This document shows positions 27,095 to 36,048 of a stretch of 64,000 nt of DNA, piece by piece. The stretch is from Gemmatimonadaceae bacterium (GTDB taxonomy: Bacteria > Gemmatimonadota > Gemmatimonadetes > Gemmatimonadales > Gemmatimonadaceae). Each line of letters begins with the position of its first letter. The stretch's first letter is position 1. The stretch covers positions 1 through 64,000 of the forward strand of contig JAICLZ010000017.1 in assembly GCA_025929535.1 (NCBI GenBank), in the 5' to 3' direction. The position numbers and the translations under genes were made by a program. The notes under the pieces are model-generated. The model did not search any database. It was not told the DNA's origin and saw only the letters and a program-made list of their open reading frames with translations.

Positions 27095-28476
27095 CTCGCC
27101 TCCGCGCGTGCGGCTTCGAGCGCGAAGGCGACGCGGAACATCGCCTGCTCCTCGAAATGGCGGCCGATCAGCTGCCCGCCGATCGGCAGCCCATCGATCT
27201 CGCCAATGGGAACGGAGATCGCGGGGACGCCGGAGAGATTCGCGGTCGCCGTGAAGATGTCGTTCAAGTACATCTCGTACGGATCCGACTTGGCTCCGAG
27301 CTCGAATGCAGGCGTAGGCGTGGTCGGCGTGAACAGCAGATGGACGCCGGAATCGAAGACCTCGAGGAAGTCCTTCGCGATGAGCGTCCGCACCTCCTGC
27401 GCCTTCCTGTAGTACGCGTCGTAGTAGCCGGCCGACAACACGTAGGTGCCGAGCAGGATGCGTCGCGTGACTTCGGGACCGAATCCGCGCGTACGCGTGT
27501 GCTCGTACATCTCGCCCAGGCTGTCGGATGGCACGCGCAGTCCATACCGGACGCCATCGAAGCGGGCGAGATTCGACGATGCCTCGGCCGGCGCGATGAT
27601 ATAGTAGACCGGGATCGCGAGCTCCGTGTGCGGGAGCGAGACGTCGCGCACGTCGGCGCCCCGCGCGCGCAGCTGATCGAGTGCAGCGTCGCAGCGCGCG
27701 GCGACACGTGGATCGAGCGATGCCGGGAAATACTCGCGCGGGCGGCCGATCATCACGCCGGTGAGATCCGCCGTGGCTGCCAGGCGGTACGGCGTGACCG
27801 GACAGTCGCCGCTGGTGGCATCGCGCGGATCGCGCCCCGCGATCACCTCGAGCGCGAGCGCTGCATCGTGCACCGTGGCGCCGAAGACGCCGATCTGATC
27901 GAGCGACGATGCGAACGCCACCAGACCGAACCGGCTCACGCGTCCGTAGGTGGGCTTCACGCCGACGATGCCGCAGTACGACGCCGGCTGGCGCACGGAG
28001 CCGCCGGTCTCGGAGCCGAGCGCGATGCGCACGATGCCGGCAGCGACCGATGCGGCCGAGCCGCCCGAGGAGCCGCCCGGCACGCGCGTGCGATCCACGG
28101 GATTGAGCACGGGTCCCCACGCGCTGTACTCGTTCGAGCTGCCCATCGCGAACTCGTCACAGTTCGTCTTGCCGACGAGCACCGCGCCAGCCGCACGCAG
28201 CCGCGTGATGACCGTCGCCTCGTACGGGCTCACGTAGCCTTCGAGAATGCGCGAGCCGCAGGTGGTCTGCAAATGCGTGGTCGCGATGTTGTCCTTCGCA
28301 ACGAAGGGCATGCCGGTGAGCGCACCCGGAGCCGCCGCGTCGTCCACGGCCCTGGCATCCACGAGGGCGCGTGACTCATCCGTCCACAGGATGCAGTTGA
28401 GTCCCGTCGGTCCGGCATCCACTTCCGCCATGCGCGCGAATGCCTCGCGAACCGCGCTCACCGCGGAGGTGCTCAC
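27091..28476 (-). CDS. gatA: Aspartyl/glutamyl-tRNA amidotransferase subunit A
   Basis: Amidase subunit that releases ammonia from Gln/Asn. The 461-residue amidase-signature protein contains the catalytic Lys in PFVAKDNIAT, and GGSSGGSAASVAAGI with the Ser-cis-Ser region ALGSETGGSVRQPASYCG. GTG start at 28476 overlapping the gatC stop (GTGA). The gatC-gatA-gatB order on the minus strand implies one operon. Confidence 0.97.
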   Translation of the reverse strand: MSTSAVSAVREAFARMAEVDAGPTGLNCILWTDESRALVDARAVDDAAAPGALTGMPFVAKDNIATTHLQTTCGSRILEGYVSPYEATVITRLRAAGAVLVGKTNCDEFAMGSSNEYSAWGPVLNPVDRTRVPGGSSGGSAASVAAGIVRIALGSETGGSVRQPASYCGIVGVKPTYGRVSRFGLVAFASSLDQIGVFGATVHDAALALEVIAGRDPRDATSGDCPVTPYRLAATADLTGVMIGRPREYFPASLDPRVAARCDAALDQLRARGADVRDVSLPHTELAIPVYYIIAPAEASSNLARFDGVRYGLRVPSDSLGEMYEHTRTRGFGPEVTRRILLGTYVLSAGYYDAYYRKAQEVRTLIAKDFLEVFDSGVHLLFTPTTPTPAFELGAKSDPYEMYLNDIFTATANLSGVPAISVPIGEIDGLPIGGQLIGRHFEEQAMFRVAFALEAARAEAR

Positions 28477-28793
28477 TCCAGCGACTCGTCGTCGCCCGCA
28501 CTTTCGTGCGTGGAGAGGCGCGGAACGAGAAGAAATCCGTCGCGCACGCGGGGCGCGAACGAGTCGAGCGCCTCATCCATGGGAATCGGCGGCCCGATGT
28601 CCATGCGCAGCGGCATGGCGGCGTCGCCTATGCCCTGCGTCGCCGGGACATCCCTGGTCTTCACTAGCGCGAGCGCATCCATGTGGACGAGAATCCCGTT
28701 GAGCTGCGCGACGAGCTCCGGCAGCTGGCTCTCGGGCACGGAGAGGCGCGCGAGCACCGCAACGTGACGCACGTCGTCCGGACCGATCGCCAC
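28473..28793 (-). CDS. gatC: Aspartyl/glutamyl-tRNA amidotransferase subunit C
   Basis: Small stabilising subunit of GatCAB. The 106-residue product begins MAIGPDDVRHVAVLARLSVPE, followed by QLNGILVHMDAL and a Pro-rich MPLRMDIGPPIPMDEALDSFAPRV-type region that wraps around GatA. The GTG at 28793 shares one base with the pcrA stop codon. Confidence 0.95.
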   Translation of the reverse strand: MAIGPDDVRHVAVLARLSVPESQLPELVAQLNGILVHMDALALVKTRDVPATQGIGDAAMPLRMDIGPPIPMDEALDSFAPRVRDGFLLVPRLSTHESAGDDESLE

Positions 28794-31057
28794 TACTCGA
28801 ATCCCCGCTCGAGCCCGGCGTACTGCACGACGAGCCGCTTGCTTCCGATCGTCTCGTCGTCGAAGGCGACCGTCACCTTCATGTCGCGTGCGACGCCGGA
28901 GAGCTCGGTGACCGTTCCCGATCCGAAGCGCGCATGCTTCACGCGCTCACCCTTCACGAAGCGGGGGGCGTCCTGCGACGCATCCACCTCGCTGTCCATC
29001 CACGAGCGATCGACCGTCTGCCCGGGACGGCGCGAGGACGCCGACTGCGAGAACGTCGGCGCCGCGCGCGTGCTGCCGCGCAGCTTGAAGGACGCGCGCT
29101 GTGTCACGAGCTCCGGCGGGATCGGCTTGAGGAAGCTCGAGGGGATGCACTGCATCGTTTCGCCGTTGCGGCGGCGGCTCCGCGCGTGCGAGAGATAGAG
29201 CTTGCGCATCGCCCGTGTGATCCCGACGTAGAAGAGACGGCGCTCTTCCTCCATCTCGTCTGGCGCGTCCTGCGCGCGCCGCAGCGGGAACAGCCCGTCC
29301 TCGAGCCCGGTGATGAACACGGCCGGAAACTCGAGTCCCTTGGCGTTGTGCAGCGTCATCATCGTGACCGCGTCCGCGTTCGGATTCTGGCGATCGACGT
29401 CGGTGATGAGCGACGCGTGCTGGAGAAAATGATCGAGCGGGGTGAGCCCGAGCTCGCCGCCCTCGTCGGCGACGATCTCCGACGCTCCGGCAATGAGCTC
29501 CTTCACGTTCTCGATGCGCTCCATCCCCTCCGGACCCTCGGCCTTCAGGTGATCCGCGAACCGGATCTCCTCGATGACGTTCCGCAGCAGCTCGTCCACC
29601 GAGCTGTCCCGTGCGTTGTCGCGCTGGCGCAGGATGAGCGACGAGAAGTCGGCGAGCGCCTGGCGCGCCGCAGGGCGGAGCGAAGCGAGTCGCGCCGAGT
29701 CGGACGCGATCTCGAGCATCGGACGTCCCGCGTCGCGCGCGATCGTGGCGAGCGATTCGAGCGTCGCATCGCCGAGTCCGCGGCGCGGGACGGACACGGC
29801 CCGCAGAAACGCCTCGTCGTCGGCGGGGTTCGCGATCAGCTTGAGGTAGCTCATGAGATCGCGAATCTCGCGGCGATCGTAGAAGCGCACCGCGCCCACG
29901 AGCCGATACGGGATGGCGCGCTTGCGCAGCGATTCCTCGAGCGCGCGGCTCTGCGAGTTGGTGCGATACAGCACGGCGACCTCGCGATAATCGAGCGCAC
30001 GCGGGCCGCTGCCGAGCGTCACGATCTCCTCGGCAACGAACTCCGCCTCGTCGCGCTCATCGAGCGTGGCCACCTGCGCCACGGCATCGCCCGGCGGCAG
30101 CGTGGCCCGGAGCGTCTTGCCGCGGCGACCGGTGTTCTCGCTGATCACCGCGTTCGCGAGGTCGAGCACCTGCGGCGTCGAGCGGTAGTTGTCCTCGAGG
30201 CGCACGACCGTGGCCGTCGGAAAGTCGCGCTCGAAATCGAGGATGTTCCGGATGTCGGCGCCGCGCCAGCCATAGATGCTCTGATCGTCGTCGCCCACCA
30301 CGAGCACGTTGCCATCCGCACCGGCGAGCAGCTTGACGAGCTCGTACTGCGCGCGATTCGTGTCCTGATACTCATCGACCAGCAAGAAGCGAAAGCGCTC
30401 GCGATAGGAGGCGACGCGATCGGGATTCTGCTGCAGCACGCGCACGGGCAGCACGAGCAGATCGTCGAAGTCCACCGCGTTCGCATCGCGCAACGTGCGC
30501 TCCCACTGATCGTAGACGAGCGACGCCGCCTTGCCGAGCGGATCCATCGCGAGCTTCGCGTATTCCTCGGGCGAGACGAGCGCGTTCTTCGCTCCCGAGA
30601 TCGCACTGCGCAGTGCCCTGGGCGACCACGTCTTGGTCGAGATCTTGAGCCGCTCCATGATGCGTCGCACCGCCGCGAGCGAATCATCTTCGTCGTAGAT
30701 CGTGAAGCTCGGCGAGCGTCCGACCAGCTGCGCCTCGCGCCGCAGCATGCGCGCGCCGATCGCGTGGAAGGTGCCAACCCACATTCCCGTGGGCATCTCG
30801 CCAATGAGCTTCGCGATCCGCTCGCGCATCTCGCCGGCGGCCTTGTTCGTGAACGTCACCGCGAGGATGTGCGACGGGTCCACGCCGTGATGCTCGACCA
30901 GTCGCGCGATTCGCGTCGTGAGCACCCGCGTCTTCCCCGAGCCCGCGCCCGCGAGCACCAGAATCGGCCCCTCGAAGTGGAGAACGGCCTCGCGTTGCGC
31001 GGGATTCAGCCTGGCGAGTGCGTCCTCGGAGACATCGGTGAGGGGGGAGCTGCTCAT
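28793..31057 (-). CDS. pcrA: UvrD/PcrA-type ATP-dependent 3'-5' DNA helicase
   Basis: Superfamily 1A helicase for repair and removal of protein blocks. The 754-residue product shows LNPAQREAVL (Q motif), LAGAGSGKTRVL (Walker A), VGTFHAIGARML, LLVDEYQDTNRAQYEL (motif II), GDDDQSIYGWRGAD (III), LEDNYRS (IV), TLHNAKGLEFPAV (V) and EERRLFYVGITRAM (VI). The C terminus (residues about 690-754) is a Tudor-like domain: RFVKGERVKHARFGSGTV, as in PcrA. The ATG at 31057 overlaps the upstream kinase gene's stop (ATGA). Confidence 0.97.
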   Translation of the reverse strand: MSSSPLTDVSEDALARLNPAQREAVLHFEGPILVLAGAGSGKTRVLTTRIARLVEHHGVDPSHILAVTFTNKAAGEMRERIAKLIGEMPTGMWVGTFHAIGARMLRREAQLVGRSPSFTIYDEDDSLAAVRRIMERLKISTKTWSPRALRSAISGAKNALVSPEEYAKLAMDPLGKAASLVYDQWERTLRDANAVDFDDLLVLPVRVLQQNPDRVASYRERFRFLLVDEYQDTNRAQYELVKLLAGADGNVLVVGDDDQSIYGWRGADIRNILDFERDFPTATVVRLEDNYRSTPQVLDLANAVISENTGRRGKTLRATLPPGDAVAQVATLDERDEAEFVAEEIVTLGSGPRALDYREVAVLYRTNSQSRALEESLRKRAIPYRLVGAVRFYDRREIRDLMSYLKLIANPADDEAFLRAVSVPRRGLGDATLESLATIARDAGRPMLEIASDSARLASLRPAARQALADFSSLILRQRDNARDSSVDELLRNVIEEIRFADHLKAEGPEGMERIENVKELIAGASEIVADEGGELGLTPLDHFLQHASLITDVDRQNPNADAVTMMTLHNAKGLEFPAVFITGLEDGLFPLRRAQDAPDEMEEERRLFYVGITRAMRKLYLSHARSRRRNGETMQCIPSSFLKPIPPELVTQRASFKLRGSTRAAPTFSQSASSRRPGQTVDRSWMDSEVDASQDAPRFVKGERVKHARFGSGTVTELSGVARDMKVTVAFDDETIGSKRLVVQYAGLERGFE

Positions 31058-32199
31058 CCCTGAAGTATAATGTCGAAGGTCGCGCCTTTGTCCGACGGCG
31101 TGAGAATCAGACGGCCGCGATGATTTTCTTCCGCGATGCGCTTGGCGAGCGACAGGCCGATGCCCCATCCCGACTCCTTCGTCGAGAAGCCGGGCTCGAA
31201 TATGCGCGCGCGCATCTCACGGGGAATGCCCGGCCCGTCATCCGCGACGCGCAGTCGCACGCGGTCGGGATCGAGTCGCTTGGTCATGATGTACATGCGG
31301 CCGCCGCGCCCGGCGAGCGCATCGAGTCCGTTTTTCACGAGCACCTCGAGCGCCCACTCGAGCAGCACCTCGTCGCCCTCGATCGTGAGCGGCTCGTTCC
31401 CGCCGGATGCCACGATCGTCACGCGATGCGCGAGCGTGGGCACGCGCGCCTGAAAGTAATTTCCCACTCGCACGACCAGAGCGCCGAGATCGACGACATC
31501 GCGGCGCGGCGGACGTCCGATGCGCTCGAAACGGTGCGAGACGCGCTGCAGCCGCTCGAGATCGCCTTCCATGTGCGCGATCGCCGACGCGGACAGCGCA
31601 TCGGCGGTCTGCTCGCGCAGCAGCTCGAGCCACCCGCTCAAGCTCGAGAGCGGCGTCGCGAGCTGGTGCGCGGATTCGCGCGCCATCCCCGCCCACACGC
31701 GCTCTCGGTCGGCGCGGTTGCGCGTGCGCAGCGTGTAGAGCCCCGCGAGAAAGACGAACACGAGCAGCGACGCCAGCACCACCGGAATGAAGCGGAGGCT
31801 CGTGATCAGCTGGCTGTCGCCGAAGTGCACCATGCCGATCCCGCGCTCGACGACCGGCGGATTCAGGCGGTCGAGCACCGGGATGTACTCGCGTACTCTC
31901 GGATCGGACAGCGGGGCCTTGAACGGCAGATTGGCCGCTGCCGTGGGCACGCCCTTGTCGTCGGTGACGATCACGGGCACCCCCAGCGCGTCTATGTGAC
32001 GCGCGAGATCCAGCAGCGCGTCGTTGCCCGCGTCCGGGCGCGGATCCGCCAGGGCGCGGAACACCCGCGCGTACATCTGCCCCGATCGCCCCGCATCGCG
32101 GCGCAGCTCGAGCACCACGCGGCGCGAGAAGAGGATGTACGCGCCGAGCAGCAGTGCCAGCAGCACACCGAGAATGATGACCGGCGCGCGTCCGCGCAT
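31054..32199 (-). CDS. Membrane sensor histidine kinase
   Basis: A 381-residue kinase with two TM segments (VIILGVLLALLLGAYILF near the N terminus; IPVVLASLLVFVFLAGLYTL near residue 150) flanking a roughly 110-residue extracytoplasmic sensor region. The H box is MARESAHQLATPLSSL, the N box LVKNGLDAL, G1 VADDGPGIP and G2 GWGIGLSLAKRI, so kinase function is expected. No response regulator is adjacent; the nearest is the single-domain regulator at 34553. It lies between serS and pcrA, 5 bp after the serS stop region, and is co-transcribed with housekeeping genes. Signal unknown. Confidence 0.9.
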   Translation of the reverse strand: MRGRAPVIILGVLLALLLGAYILFSRRVVLELRRDAGRSGQMYARVFRALADPRPDAGNDALLDLARHIDALGVPVIVTDDKGVPTAAANLPFKAPLSDPRVREYIPVLDRLNPPVVERGIGMVHFGDSQLITSLRFIPVVLASLLVFVFLAGLYTLRTRNRADRERVWAGMARESAHQLATPLSSLSGWLELLREQTADALSASAIAHMEGDLERLQRVSHRFERIGRPPRRDVVDLGALVVRVGNYFQARVPTLAHRVTIVASGGNEPLTIEGDEVLLEWALEVLVKNGLDALAGRGGRMYIMTKRLDPDRVRLRVADDGPGIPREMRARIFEPGFSTKESGWGIGLSLAKRIAEENHRGRLILTPSDKGATFDIILQG

Positions 32200-32204
32200 C
32201 CCGG

Positions 32205-33476
32205 CTACTCGAGTGTGTCGCCGCCGAAGTAACGGCGGAGCGCGTCCGGAATCGTGACGGTGCCGTCCGCGCGCTGGTAGTTCTCGAGGATGGCGATGAT
32301 CGTGCGCGGGAACGCGAGTGCCGAGCCGTTGAGCGTGTGCACGAAGCGCGGCTTCTCGCCTGGCGCCGGCCGATAGCGAATGTTCGCTCGACGCGCCTGG
32401 AAGTCGCCGAAGTTGCTGCAGGAGGACACCTCGAGCCACTTCCTGACGCCGGGCGCCCAGAGCTCGAGGTCGTACGTCTTCGCGGACGAGAACCCCGTAT
32501 CGCCCGCGGCGAGCAGCACCACCCGGTACGGAAGCCCGAGGAGCTGCAGCACACGCTCGGCGTGCCCGGTGAGCGTTTCGAGCTCCGCCGCCGAGCGCTC
32601 GGGGGTGGTGATGCGAACGAGCTCCACCTTGTCGAACTGGTGGACGCGGATGAGGCCGCGCGTGTCTTTCCCTGCCGCCCCGGCTTCGCGGCGGAAGCAC
32701 GGCGTGTACGCGGTGAGCGCGCGCGGGAGCACGCTCCCCTCGAGGATCTCGCCGCGCAACAGATTCGTCAGCGGCACCTCGGCCGTCGGGATGAGAAAGA
32801 GATCATCGTCGGTGCGATACGCCTCATCCTCGAATTTCGGCAGCTGCCCGGTGCCGGTCATCGTCTCGCGCGTGACGAGAAGCGGCACCCAGGCCTCCTC
32901 GTAGCCCTGCTCGCGCGTGTGGAGATCGAGCATGAACGACATGAGAGCGCGCACGAGCCGCGCGCCGCCCCGCCGGAGCACGATGAATCCCGAGCCCGAT
33001 ACCCTTGCGCCGGCCGCGAGATCGAGAATGCCGAGCTGCTCGCCGATCTCCCAATGCGGGCGGACGCCATCGCTCGCGCGCGGCTCGCCCCACGTGCGCA
33101 CCACGCGATTGTTCTCCGCCCCACCGTCGGGCACATCGGGCAGCGGAATGTTCGGCAGCTGCATGAGGATGCCGACGAGCTCCTCCTCTGCCTCGGCGAG
33201 AAAGCCCTCCAGGGTCGCGATCTCATCGCCGAGCACGCGCATGTCGCGGATCAGATCATCGGCGCTCTCCTTCCGCTTCCTGAGGCGCGCAACCTCCTGA
33301 CTCACGGCGTTGCGCGTTGCCTTCTTCTCTTCGACCTGCTGAATGCACGCGCGCCGCTTCGCATCCAGCACTTCGGCGCGATCGATGCGCGGTGCGAGCG
33401 ACTCGAGCTCACCACGGCGGCGCATCCCCTCGCGCAGCGACTCCAGATTGTCACGCAACAATCTCAGGTCGTGCAC
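32205..33476 (-). CDS. serS: Seryl-tRNA synthetase
   Basis: Class II aminoacyl-tRNA synthetase of 423 residues. It has an N-terminal antiparallel coiled coil (residues about 30-105, rich in Arg/Glu/Lys), motif 1 in the central region, motif 2 CFRREAGAAGKDTRGLIRVHQFDKVEL and motif 3 LNGSALAFPRTIIAILE. The GTG at 33476 yields VHDLRLLRDNLESL, the canonical N terminus. It begins only 2 bp after the stop of the upstream secreted-protein gene. Confidence 0.97.
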   Translation of the reverse strand: MHDLRLLRDNLESLREGMRRRGELESLAPRIDRAEVLDAKRRACIQQVEEKKATRNAVSQEVARLRKRKESADDLIRDMRVLGDEIATLEGFLAEAEEELVGILMQLPNIPLPDVPDGGAENNRVVRTWGEPRASDGVRPHWEIGEQLGILDLAAGARVSGSGFIVLRRGGARLVRALMSFMLDLHTREQGYEEAWVPLLVTRETMTGTGQLPKFEDEAYRTDDDLFLIPTAEVPLTNLLRGEILEGSVLPRALTAYTPCFRREAGAAGKDTRGLIRVHQFDKVELVRITTPERSAAELETLTGHAERVLQLLGLPYRVVLLAAGDTGFSSAKTYDLELWAPGVRKWLEVSSCSNFGDFQARRANIRYRPAPGEKPRFVHTLNGSALAFPRTIIAILENYQRADGTVTIPDALRRYFGGDTLE

Positions 33477-33478
33477 GG

Positions 33479-34057
33479 TCAGGTGGTCGGAACGCCATCG
33501 AGGAACGAGACGAAACCGCAGTTCGGATCGTTGCGCATGCGGTACCAGATGGTGCGCGGCGTATGCGGGGCGGTCGCCTCGTCGTAGAAAATCGAGTCGA
33601 TCACGATCTTGGCGTACAGAAAGGTGCGGGCCTGCACGCCCTGCGTTGCGCACTGCGCGGACGAAGACTGCACGAGCAGGACATCCCCGGCCTTGATGAA
33701 CACGGGGAGGGTGTCGTTGTAGCCCGTCGTGGGCGCCTCGGTGATCGCGTCGTACGGCTGCGTTGCGAGCTGAAGGCCGGCGGTGAGCGTCACTCCGACC
33801 GCGTGTGGCGGATAGGCGAACGCCGAATCGTGGCGAATGTCGAACACCACGTCGTACTGCTCGCCGGGCGTGGCGATGACCGCACGCGGAAAGGTGATGT
33901 TGATCGCCGTCGGAGCGCTCTCGGGCGCTCCGGTGAGGGCGAACACGGCGGCCGTGTCGTCAATGGTCGCCAATGTGGCGGTCGTCTTGAACGGGTCGGC
34001 GCAGGCAGCCGCAGCGGCGCCCACGCCGAGCAAAAGCACGAGAAATCTGACCTTCAT
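33479..34057 (-). CDS. Predicted lipoprotein of unknown function
   Basis: Not recognised. A 192-residue protein with lipoprotein signal MKVRFLVLLLGVGAAAAAC and a mature region predicted mostly beta (TAINITFPRAVIATPGEQYDV; VGVTLTAGLQLATQPYDA). Two cysteines near QCATQG and PNCGFV could form a disulphide. It is the first gene of the serS-kinase-pcrA-gatCAB run and has its own promoter candidate at 34102-34130. Confidence 0.72.
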   Translation of the reverse strand: MKVRFLVLLLGVGAAAAACADPFKTTATLATIDDTAAVFALTGAPESAPTAINITFPRAVIATPGEQYDVVFDIRHDSAFAYPPHAVGVTLTAGLQLATQPYDAITEAPTTGYNDTLPVFIKAGDVLLVQSSSAQCATQGVQARTFLYAKIVIDSIFYDEATAPHTPRTIWYRMRNDPNCGFVSFLDGVPTT

Positions 34058-34101
34058 GGACGCACGCGCCGTGGGGGAAAAACTCACATGCCGGACGTGA
34101 A

Positions 34102-34130
34102 AGGATAGGACGCATCCACAGCCAGTTCAA
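34102..34130 (-). promoter_or_regulatory. Predicted promoter of the lipoprotein-serS-pcrA-gat group
   Basis: On the minus strand TTGAAC (34125-34130) and TATCCT (34102-34107) are spaced by 17 bp, about 45 bp upstream of the ATG at 34057. It is back to back with the plus-strand promoter at 34145-34174. Confidence 0.6.
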
Positions 34131-34144
34131 GCTGTTATCCTCGC

Positions 34145-34174
34145 TTGACTTCCGCGGCGCGGAGCCAGTAGTTT
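34145..34174 (+). promoter_or_regulatory. Predicted promoter of the Roadblock-manC group
   Basis: TTGACT (34145-34150) and TAGTTT (34169-34174) with 18-bp spacing, about 22 bp upstream of the ATG at 34197, which also has an AGGAG ribosome-binding site. Confidence 0.6.
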
Positions 34175-34196
34175 CGCTCACCCATCAGGAGCGTGC

Positions 34197-34550
34197 ATGG
34201 CCACCATTCGAGATCTCGTGGGCGCACTTCGCCAGCGCGAAGGCGTCGACGCGGCCGTCGTGCTCGGCCGCGACGGACTTCTGATCGATAGCGAGACCAG
34301 CGGCTCGGTGAATGCGGAGAGCGTGGCCGCGCTCGTGCCCTCGATCGTGGCCGCGGCCGAGGAGTTCGGCGCACACGACTCGCGTGGCGCGCTGAACACC
34401 GCGATCCTGGAGTACGATCGGGGGATTGCGGTGGTGGCGCTGCTTTCGACCGACGCGATTCTGCTGGTGCTCGCACAACCATCGGCGGACATCGGCCGGC
34501 TGCTCTTCGAGCTGCGCCGCAATCGCGAGAACATCTCATCACTGGTTTGA
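34197..34550 (+). CDS. Roadblock/LC7 domain protein (MglB-like)
   Basis: A 117-residue single-domain Roadblock/LC7 protein. Members such as MglB act as GAPs or scaffolds for small Ras-like GTPases. The fold pattern is clear: IRDLVGALRQREGVDAAVVLGRDGLLIDS, VNAESVAALVPSIVAAAEEFG, then the second beta-hairpin GIAVVALLSTDAILLVLA and the last helix. No MglA-type GTPase is in the window. The ATG at 34197 has AGGAG at optimal spacing. It is followed 2 bp later by a response regulator, so the pair may form a signalling unit. Confidence 0.87.
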   Translation: MATIRDLVGALRQREGVDAAVVLGRDGLLIDSETSGSVNAESVAALVPSIVAAAEEFGAHDSRGALNTAILEYDRGIAVVALLSTDAILLVLAQPSADIGRLLFELRRNRENISSLV

Positions 34551-34552
34551 GC

Positions 34553-34966
34553 ATGGTCGAGCAGCCGCGCGTCCATGTGCTCGTGGCTGATGATGAGCCG
34601 CACATCGGACGCATCATCAAGATGAAGCTCGAGCAGGGACCGTTCACCGTGACACTCGCCTACGACGGGCGCGAGGCGCTCGAGCTGATGGAGAGTGACC
34701 CGACCATCGCGCTCGTGCTGCTCGACGTGATGATGCCGTACATGACCGGCCTCGACGTGCTCGCGAGGCTGCGCGCGGACGACCGCTGGCGCCACGTGCC
34801 CGCCATCGTGCTCACGGCGGCTGGCCAGGAGCAGCAGCACAAGCAGGCAATCGAGCTCGGCGCGAACGAGTTTCTGACGAAGCCGTTCAGTCCGAAAAAG
34901 CTGTACGCGCGCGCCGCGGAGCTCACCGGGGTGCCCACGGAGGGGACGGGAGTTCCGGAGCGTTGA
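34553..34966 (+). CDS. Single-domain response regulator
   Basis: A 137-residue CheY-like receiver with no output domain. The acidic pocket is VLVADDEPHIG, the phosphoacceptor Asp lies in LVLLDVMMPYMTG, and the conserved Thr/Lys are in IVLTAAGQ and FLTKPFSPKK. A TTG at 34547 could add two residues, but the ATG at 34553 gives the normal N terminus. It probably acts by protein contact, perhaps with the Roadblock protein encoded just upstream; the sensor may be the kinase at 31054-32199, 2.4 kb away, but this is only positional. Confidence 0.9.
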   Translation: MVEQPRVHVLVADDEPHIGRIIKMKLEQGPFTVTLAYDGREALELMESDPTIALVLLDVMMPYMTGLDVLARLRADDRWRHVPAIVLTAAGQEQQHKQAIELGANEFLTKPFSPKKLYARAAELTGVPTEGTGVPER

Positions 34967-36048
34967 GTCGCTGGGCGGTGATACTCGCCGGCGGCGTCGG
35001 CTCGCGCTTCTGGCCACTCAGCACTCCCAGACGTCCGAAACAGCTGCTACCGCTGATCACGGACTCGCCGCTGCTCGCCGATACGGTGGCGCGACTGGCG
35101 GCGCTGGTGCCAGCCGAGCGCACGCTCGTCGTGACGAACGCCTCGCTCGCGGCGGCAGTGCGCGCGCTCCTGCCCGAGCTGCCGCCCGAGAACGTCATTG
35201 CGGAGCCGCGCGCCGCCGGCACTGCTCCCGCCCTGGCGTATGCGGCGGCGACGATTGCACGGCGCGGTGATGCGGACGACGTGATGTTGTGTGTGCACGC
35301 GGACTGGGCGATCGGGAACGACACGGAGTTTCGGGCGACGCTCGCGCGCGCGGCGGCACTCGCGGATCGCGAACACAATCTCGTGACGGTGGGCATCGTG
35401 CCGGCGCGTCCGGATCCGGGCTTCGGCTACATCGAGCCGGGCGAGCCCGTGGACGTCGAAGCGAACGCTGGCGCGAACGATGGGGCGAACGATGGGGCGA
35501 ACGAGGGGGCGCGGCGCGTTGCGCGCTTCGCCGAGAAGCCGAATCGGGAGACCGCCGCGCGCATGGTCGCGAGCGGGTATCTGTGGAACTCGGGAATTTT
35601 CGTGTGGCGCGCGGGCGATTTTCTCGCGGAGGTGCGCGCGCGCTCACCGGAGGTCGCGCCCTTTCTGCCGCTCGCCGAGTCCGGCGATATCGCGGCGTTC
35701 TTCTCGAGCGTGACGCCGATCTCGGTCGATGAGGGCGTGCTCGAGCGCAGCTCGCACGTGCTCGTGATTCCCGGCGACTTCGGGTGGGATGACGTGGGCA
35801 CGTGGGCCGCCCTGCACCGCGTACGCAAACGTGACGGCAGCGGCAACGCCATCTTCGGCGACGTGCACGCGGTCGAGGCGTCGAACAACGTCGTGCACGC
35901 GGATGCGGGCTCCGTGGTGCTGTACGGCGTGAGCGACCTCGTGGTCGTCACGCGCGATGGGCTCACGCTCGTGACGACCAAGGATCGGGCGGCAGAGCTC
36001 AAGCAGCTGCTCGATGCGCTTCCTCCCTCGGTGCGCGAGCGGTCGTGA
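34963..36048 (+). CDS. manC: Mannose-1-phosphate guanylyltransferase
   Basis: Makes GDP-mannose from mannose 1-phosphate and GTP for surface polysaccharide. The 361-residue product has the nucleotidyltransferase signature WAVILAGGVGSRFWPLSTPRRPKQLL, CVHADWAIG (sugar-nucleotide site), PGFGYIE, and RFAEKPNRETAARMV followed by YLWNSGIFVW and DFGWDDVGTW. The isomerase domain of bifunctional enzymes is absent. A 12-bp repeat at 35461-35508 inserts ANDG-type units between GYIE and the EKP motif. TTG start at 34963 overlapping the regulator's stop (TTGA). Confidence 0.94.
   Translation: MSRWAVILAGGVGSRFWPLSTPRRPKQLLPLITDSPLLADTVARLAALVPAERTLVVTNASLAAAVRALLPELPPENVIAEPRAAGTAPALAYAAATIARRGDADDVMLCVHADWAIGNDTEFRATLARAAALADREHNLVTVGIVPARPDPGFGYIEPGEPVDVEANAGANDGANDGANEGARRVARFAEKPNRETAARMVASGYLWNSGIFVWRAGDFLAEVRARSPEVAPFLPLAESGDIAAFFSSVTPISVDEGVLERSSHVLVIPGDFGWDDVGTWAALHRVRKRDGSGNAIFGDVHAVEASNNVVHADAGSVVLYGVSDLVVVTRDGLTLVTTKDRAAELKQLLDALPPSVRERS
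35461..35508 (+). repeat. Four 12-bp tandem repeats inside manC
   Basis: Four units of GCGAACGATGGG (the first and last with substitutions) run in frame and encode the peptide repeat ANAG-ANDG-ANDG-ANEG. The unit length is a multiple of three, so copy-number change would leave the frame intact. Confidence 0.95.
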
